Source: Geothrix sp.
Lineage (GTDB): Bacteria; Acidobacteriota; Holophagae; Holophagales; Holophagaceae
DNA: 64,000 nt
Reading direction: 5' to 3'
NCBI GenBank assembly: GCA_019449415.1
Contig: JAGRPP010000031.1
Coordinates: forward strand, 78,694-142,693
Below, in pieces: positions 60,254 through 64,000 of this stretch. Position numbers and translations under genes: made by a program. Position 1 is the stretch's first letter, and every line of letters begins with the position of its first letter. Below the pieces are notes generated by a model, which was not told the DNA's origin, did no database searches, and worked only from the letters and a program-made list of their open reading frames with translations.

Positions 60254-62485
60254 TCAGTCTTCGGCCACCGCGAACGCAGGGGCTGCGTCCGTGACTTCGC
60301 TGGCCGGCTGGGTCTCCTCGGCCGTCCTCCAACCCCAGGCGCCGATGACGGCCTTGAAGGTGAAGATGATCACGGCGAGGGCGCCGAGGCCGAAGAGGGT
60401 GTCCCCGGGGACGCGCATCCAGGTGAACGCGCGCATGAGGGGGCTCTGCACGACCTCGGCACTGCGGGCGTACCAGGTGCCGTGCTCGAGGCTCTGCGCC
60501 ATCTGGTAGAAGCCGCTGGGCACCAGCGAGAACGCCAGCATCATGACCAGGCCCAGGTTCAGGCCCCAGAAGCCGTACTTCAGCCACTTCTCATCCCAGG
60601 CCTTGTCCGGCGTCATGCCGCGCAGGGCGAAGAGCATGAGCGAGATGGCGAGGAAGCCGTAGACGCCGAAGAGTGCGGCATGGCTGTGGATGGGTGTGGT
60701 GTTGAGCCCCTGGCCGAAGTAGAGCACCGAGGGCGGGTTGATGAGCATGCCGAAGACGCCGGCCCCCAGCAGGTTCCAGAAGCAGACCGCCGCGAAGTAC
60801 TTGAACGGCCATTCGTAGCCGCTGCCCAGGGCACGGCCGGCCTTCAGGCTCATGGCGATCTCGAAGCCCACGATGGTGAGGGGCACGATCTCCAGGGCGC
60901 TGAACACGGAACCCAGGGCCGCGATGGAAGCCGGGGAGCCCGTGTAGTAGAGGTGGTGGAAGGTGCCAATGACGCCGCTGCCCAGGAACAGACCCATGGA
61001 GAGGCTCACGGCGCGGAGCGCGGTGCCTTCGCGCAGCAGGCCCATGCGGGTGGAGAGCAGCGCGATGGCGACGGTGGCGAAGACCTCGAAGAAGCCCTCC
61101 ACCCAGAGGTGGACCACCCACCAGCGCCAGTACTCGGCCATGGCGATGTGGGTCTCGCGGGTGTACATGAAGCCCGCGGAGTAAAAGAGCGGGATGGCGA
61201 TGGCCGAGAGCACGAAGAGCTTGAGCAGGCCCAGGCGGCCCTTCTCCCCCTTCAGCGCGGGGAGCAGCGACCGCAGCACCAGCACCAGCCAGATGACCAT
61301 GCCCGCGGTCAGCAGGATCTGCCAGAGGCGGCCCAGTTCCACATATTCATAGCCCTGGTGGCCCAGCATGAAGGAGCCGGACAGCTTGCCCAGGATGGCC
61401 TGGTGGGCGCCGGCCAGCGCGCCGACCACCACCACCACGAGGGCGCCGAGCAGACCGGCGACGCCGAGCCACTGGCCCTTGGGCTCCTTGGCGCTGAGCT
61501 TGGGACCCAGGTAGAGGCCCGTAGCCAGCCAGCAGGTGGCGATCCAGAAGACGGCCAGCTGGAGGTGCCAGGTGCGCGAGGCCGCATAGGGCAGGATGCG
61601 CGACAGGTCCAATCCGTAGAGGCCATTGCCTTCCACCGCATCGTGGGCCGTCATGACGCCCATGCCGATCTGCACCAGGAACAGAGCCATGGCGACCGCG
61701 AAGTACAGGGCGGACCAGCGCTGGCTGGGCGTGGCCGGGGCGGGCGGGATGGGCTTGGGGTCCGGGAACTCCTCGGCGGGCTGGTGCGCGTGGTGCCACA
61801 CCATGAGGCCCACCCCCAGGATCAGCAGGATGATCGACAGGATGCTCCAGAGGTGGCTGATGGGCGTAATGGTGTTGCCCACCAGGGGCTCCTGGGGCCA
61901 GTTCTGGGTGTAGCTGTGGTCCGCGCCGGGGCGTCGGGCCGCGGCAGCCCAGGCGGTCCACAGCCAGAAGTCGGCCACGCGCTCGCCTTCCTCCAGGGTG
62001 GGGATCCAGCGGGCGGGAATGGCGGCACCTTTGTCGCCCTCCACCGCGACCTTCGCCAACTCAGCGCGGGCCTGGAGATAGGCCTTGGCCTGCGCCGCGT
62101 TCAGCGTCAGCGTGCCGGTGGATGATTCATACTTATTACTCTGAAATATGGAAATGGTACTGGCCTTGGCATCGGCGATGGATGCGCCCTGGACCTTCAC
62201 CCCCTCGAGGGTGTGCGCGGCCCACTGGTGCAAGGCCTTGGCCGACCAGTCAGGTGCCAGATAAGCGCCGTGACCCCAAATGGATCCGATGTGCTGGCCA
62301 CCGTGTCCCAGGTAGCTGACCTGGCCTTCGAGAATCTGCCCCGGACCCACCAGCTGGGTGCCGTCCTCGGCCACCACGCGCTGCGGGATGGGTGGTGCAT
62401 TCTGGGCGATCTGCCGCCCTCCCAGACCCAACACGCCAAAGCCCGCGAGGAGCACCAGCAACACCAGCCACCACCTTGCCTTCAT
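60254..62485 (-). CDS. norZ: Quinol-dependent nitric oxide reductase (qNor)
   Basis: A 743-aa single-subunit enzyme reducing NO to N2O with quinol. The N-terminal periplasmic extension (about 30-225) contains no CxxCH, as expected for qNor. The catalytic NorB-like core has about 12 further helices with the heme/FeB histidines in HSHAALFGVYG and FHHLYYTG, and glutamates in VHLWVEGFFEVFA. The start ATG 62485 is chosen because GGAGG lies 5 nt upstream; the ATG at 62497 spans that site. There is no norC or other denitrification gene, so NO detoxification is the likely role. Confidence 0.95.
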   Translation of the reverse strand: MKARWWLVLLVLLAGFGVLGLGGRQIAQNAPPIPQRVVAEDGTQLVGPGQILEGQVSYLGHGGQHIGSIWGHGAYLAPDWSAKALHQWAAHTLEGVKVQGASIADAKASTISIFQSNKYESSTGTLTLNAAQAKAYLQARAELAKVAVEGDKGAAIPARWIPTLEEGERVADFWLWTAWAAAARRPGADHSYTQNWPQEPLVGNTITPISHLWSILSIILLILGVGLMVWHHAHQPAEEFPDPKPIPPAPATPSQRWSALYFAVAMALFLVQIGMGVMTAHDAVEGNGLYGLDLSRILPYAASRTWHLQLAVFWIATCWLATGLYLGPKLSAKEPKGQWLGVAGLLGALVVVVVGALAGAHQAILGKLSGSFMLGHQGYEYVELGRLWQILLTAGMVIWLVLVLRSLLPALKGEKGRLGLLKLFVLSAIAIPLFYSAGFMYTRETHIAMAEYWRWWVVHLWVEGFFEVFATVAIALLSTRMGLLREGTALRAVSLSMGLFLGSGVIGTFHHLYYTGSPASIAALGSVFSALEIVPLTIVGFEIAMSLKAGRALGSGYEWPFKYFAAVCFWNLLGAGVFGMLINPPSVLYFGQGLNTTPIHSHAALFGVYGFLAISLMLFALRGMTPDKAWDEKWLKYGFWGLNLGLVMMLAFSLVPSGFYQMAQSLEHGTWYARSAEVVQSPLMRAFTWMRVPGDTLFGLGALAVIIFTFKAVIGAWGWRTAEETQPASEVTDAAPAFAVAED

Positions 62486-62694
62486 CGAAGCCTCCATCGC
62501 GCGCTCACCGGGCGCCGGAAAGCAGTGTTCCACAATTTTCCATATTTAGGACCATGTATTCTTAATTGTGATCTCAGACACGCGCCTTCCAGCCCGAGCG
62601 CCCGTCGGGCCCTGGCAAAACCTCTGGCCCCGGGGCCGGGATTCCAAGTACCTTGGCTTTGGTTCCCCTGATCTCTGAAAGGGATTTCTAGCCC

Positions 62695-63135
62695 ATGGCC
62701 CATCCCGCCCTTCTGCCCGTCGTCCTCACCTGCAACACGGACCTGCGCTTCATCGACCTCATTCAGGTGGTGGGCGCGGAATTCTTGAAGCACCTCAGCT
62801 TCAGCCAGGAGGACGGCGAGCGCCTCTGGCTGGCGATCCAGGAGGGCATCGCCAACGCCATGCGCCACGGGAACAAGCTGGTCAAGGACAAGCCCGTGAA
62901 GGTGACCTTCACGCCCAAGGTGGACCGTTTTGAGATCCGGATCGAGGATCGCGGCCCCGGCGTGGACCTGGAGGCCCTGCCCGACCCGAACCTGCCCGAG
63001 AACCTGCTCAAGCCCGGCGGCCGCGGCGTCTTCTTCATGCGGCAGGTCATGGACGAGGTGCACATGGAGCGCCACCCGCAGGGATCGACCCTGGTGCTGG
63101 TGAAGGCCCGCAAGGTCCGCGAGCCTCATCCGTGA
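62695..63135 (+). CDS. RsbW/SpoIIAB-like ATP-binding protein
   Basis: A 146-aa GHKL ATPase of the anti-sigma kinase/serine-kinase class. N-box QEGIANAMRHGN (about 50), G1 EDRGPGVDLEALPDP, and G2-like GGRGVFFMRQVMDEV. The start ATG 62695 follows an intergenic region shared with the divergent qNor gene. No sigma factor or STAS antagonist gene is beside it, so the partner is unknown. A 4-nt overlap (GTGA) couples it to the CDF-like gene downstream. Confidence 0.87.
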   Translation: MAHPALLPVVLTCNTDLRFIDLIQVVGAEFLKHLSFSQEDGERLWLAIQEGIANAMRHGNKLVKDKPVKVTFTPKVDRFEIRIEDRGPGVDLEALPDPNLPENLLKPGGRGVFFMRQVMDEVHMERHPQGSTLVLVKARKVREPHP

Positions 63136-63767
63136 ATTCGGGCGCGAACCAGGTGGACTGGCGCCGCCGGGCCCTCTGGCTCTCCGCCCTGACCATCGGG
63201 TACAACCTGGCGGAAGGACTCGTCTCCATGGCCTTCGGCTGGGCGGACGACTCGGTGGCTCTCTTCGGCTTCGGCGCCGACAGCTTCATCGAGGTGGCCT
63301 CGGCCCTGCTGGTGCTGTGGAAGCTGCTGGATCACGGCAACCTCGAGCGTGAGCGCAAGGCCACCCGGAGCATCGGCTGGCTGTTCCTGGCCCTGGCCCT
63401 GGGCATCGCTGGGGGGGCCCTTCTCCAGCTCACGGCCCGCATCCATCCGCCCACCACCCTGCCGGGCCTGGTCATCTCGGCCCTGTCCCTGACCTTCATG
63501 GTCTTCCTGTGGCGCGCGAAGCTCCGCGTGGCCCGGGCCCTGGACAGCGCCACCGTGGAGGCCGATGCGGCCTGTAGCCTGGCCTGCATCCAGCTGTCCG
63601 TGGTCCTCTTCGCCGGCAGCCTGCTGTTCCTGCTCCGACCGGCCCTCTGGTGGGTGGATGCCGCCGCGGCGCTGGGCCTGGCGGGGCTCATCGGGAAAGA
63701 GGGCCTCGGCATGATCCGCGCCGCCCGGAGCGCGGCCTTCACCGGCGGCTGCGGCTGCGGGCACTGA
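63132..63767 (+). CDS. Truncated CDF-like cation transporter
   Basis: A 211-aa membrane protein with about six helices. The N-terminal half resembles the cation-diffusion-facilitator membrane domain (DSVALFGFGADSFIEVASALLVLWKLL, with acidic residues in helix 2, and TVEADAACSLACIQLSVVL in helix 5). The usual cytosolic metal-binding C-terminal domain is missing; the protein ends GGCGCGH, a short possible metal-binding tail. The start is GTG 63132, overlapping the ATPase stop. It may move divalent metals; substrate unknown. Confidence 0.7.
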   Translation: MNSGANQVDWRRRALWLSALTIGYNLAEGLVSMAFGWADDSVALFGFGADSFIEVASALLVLWKLLDHGNLERERKATRSIGWLFLALALGIAGGALLQLTARIHPPTTLPGLVISALSLTFMVFLWRAKLRVARALDSATVEADAACSLACIQLSVVLFAGSLLFLLRPALWWVDAAAALGLAGLIGKEGLGMIRAARSAAFTGGCGCGH

Positions 63768-63776
63768 CCGTGGCTA

Positions 63777-63909
63777 AGAGGTCGCAATAAAACCCCGCGC
63801 CACCGCGCGAGGGGCGCCGGGCGAGCGAGGCCAGGAAGGCGAGGTGAGCGTAGCGGGTCCTACGCGATCCGAGCCTGACGCAGCATCGCGACGCCCGCCG
63901 CCCCTCGCC
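63777..63909. repeat. Structured intergenic repeat (copy B of the 30162 element)
   Basis: Positions 63777-63812 match 30162-30197 at 30 of 36 bases and likewise follow a stop codon closely. Farther in, a hairpin GCGTAG/CTACGC (63848-63865) sits within outer arms 63806-63823 and 63892-63909 that match as inverted repeats at 16 of 18 positions. I see no gene from 63768 to the end of the window; the 86-aa frame on the - strand runs through this element. Confidence 0.6.
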
Positions 63910-64000
63910 CGGAGGGATGGAGCCAGGCGGGCGCTCCGCGGCGTCACCGCCCTTGAACGATGTCCCGCATCGCCCTGCGGGCGCTTCCTTGCGGCGCATC

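Noticed and set aside
63739..63999. 86-aa open frame on the - strand at the window end
   Set aside because: It runs through the palindromic repeat element and is Arg/Gly/Ser-rich without family features.
1..64000. CRISPR array, prophage, insertion sequence or defence island
   Set aside because: No regularly spaced repeats, cas genes, integrases, transposases or recognisable defence genes are present; the repeats seen are short palindromes.

Overview
The window is a dense, GC-rich (roughly two-thirds G+C) bacterial chromosome segment with short intergenic gaps and many 4-bp ATGA-type gene overlaps. I see no prophage, transposase, plasmid or CRISPR feature. The gene mix includes outer-membrane proteins with a TonB system, RND efflux, LytS/LytR-type two-component pairs, an NADH-linked [FeFe]-hydrogenase, a quinol-type NO reductase, biosynthetic arginine decarboxylase and an IspH-UbiA fusion. 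It suggests a Gram-negative, facultatively or strictly anaerobic heterotroph, and I infer an Acidobacteriota member of the Holophaga/Geothrix kind. There is no rRNA or other phylogenetic marker here, so that placement is tentative.

Layout. 0.1-4.4 kb: an acuABC-like set on the + strand (GNAT/acyl-CoA-synthetase fusion, CBS-ACT protein, AcuC-type deacetylase) that probably tunes acetyl-CoA synthetase by reversible lysine acylation. 4.4-8.0 kb: three outer-membrane barrel genes on the - strand and a TetR regulator on the + strand. 8.0-14.9 kb: an AT-rich operator region, a second TetR regulator and a complete RND tripartite efflux operon. 15-18.3 kb: topoisomerase III (apparent CTG start) and a DUF885 metallohydrolase. 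18.4-21.9 kb: MarR regulator, CLC antiporter/channel with CBS domains, and an unknown protein; then tRNA-Arg(ACG). 22-28.2 kb: FAD glycerol-3-phosphate dehydrogenase, an MFS carrier, an SDR/DUF502/PgsA operon, a cysteine-less YedF-like protein and QueG. 28.2-35.7 kb: arginine decarboxylase, guanine deaminase, DinB protein, 3-hydroxyacyl-CoA dehydrogenase, a LytS/LytR pair and PurD.

35.8-40.3 kb: an iron-uptake locus (TonB, siderophore receptor, PepSY-type membrane protein, small periplasmic protein) behind a palindrome that looks like a Fur box. 40.3-42.2 kb: a second LytS/LytR pair. 42.3-42.9 kb: thiol peroxidase. 42.9-48.0 kb: a five-gene - strand operon (isocitrate/isopropylmalate-type dehydrogenase, HMG-CoA-lyase-type enzyme, class III CoA-transferase, LeuC, LeuD) that looks like a route for a branched C5/C6 di- or tricarboxylate. 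Hairpin repeats sit on both sides of its first gene. 48.3-51.1 kb: DNA polymerase I. 51.2-52.2 kb: two tandem secreted single-Cache proteins. 52.2-55.2 kb: SDR, small secreted protein and the IspH-UbiA fusion. 55.5-59.2 kb: a compact NADH-dependent [FeFe]-hydrogenase operon. 59.2-64 kb: SPFH protein, qNor, RsbW-like ATPase, a truncated CDF-like transporter, and a structured intergenic element whose first 36 nt match a copy at 30.16 kb.

The most unusual items are the IspH-UbiA fusion, the branched-acid operon, the compact hydrogenase with a variant H-cluster motif, the acu-like operon with a shortened ATP-grasp domain, the CTG-started topB, and the dispersed palindromic repeats. No known defence or secretion system was found.
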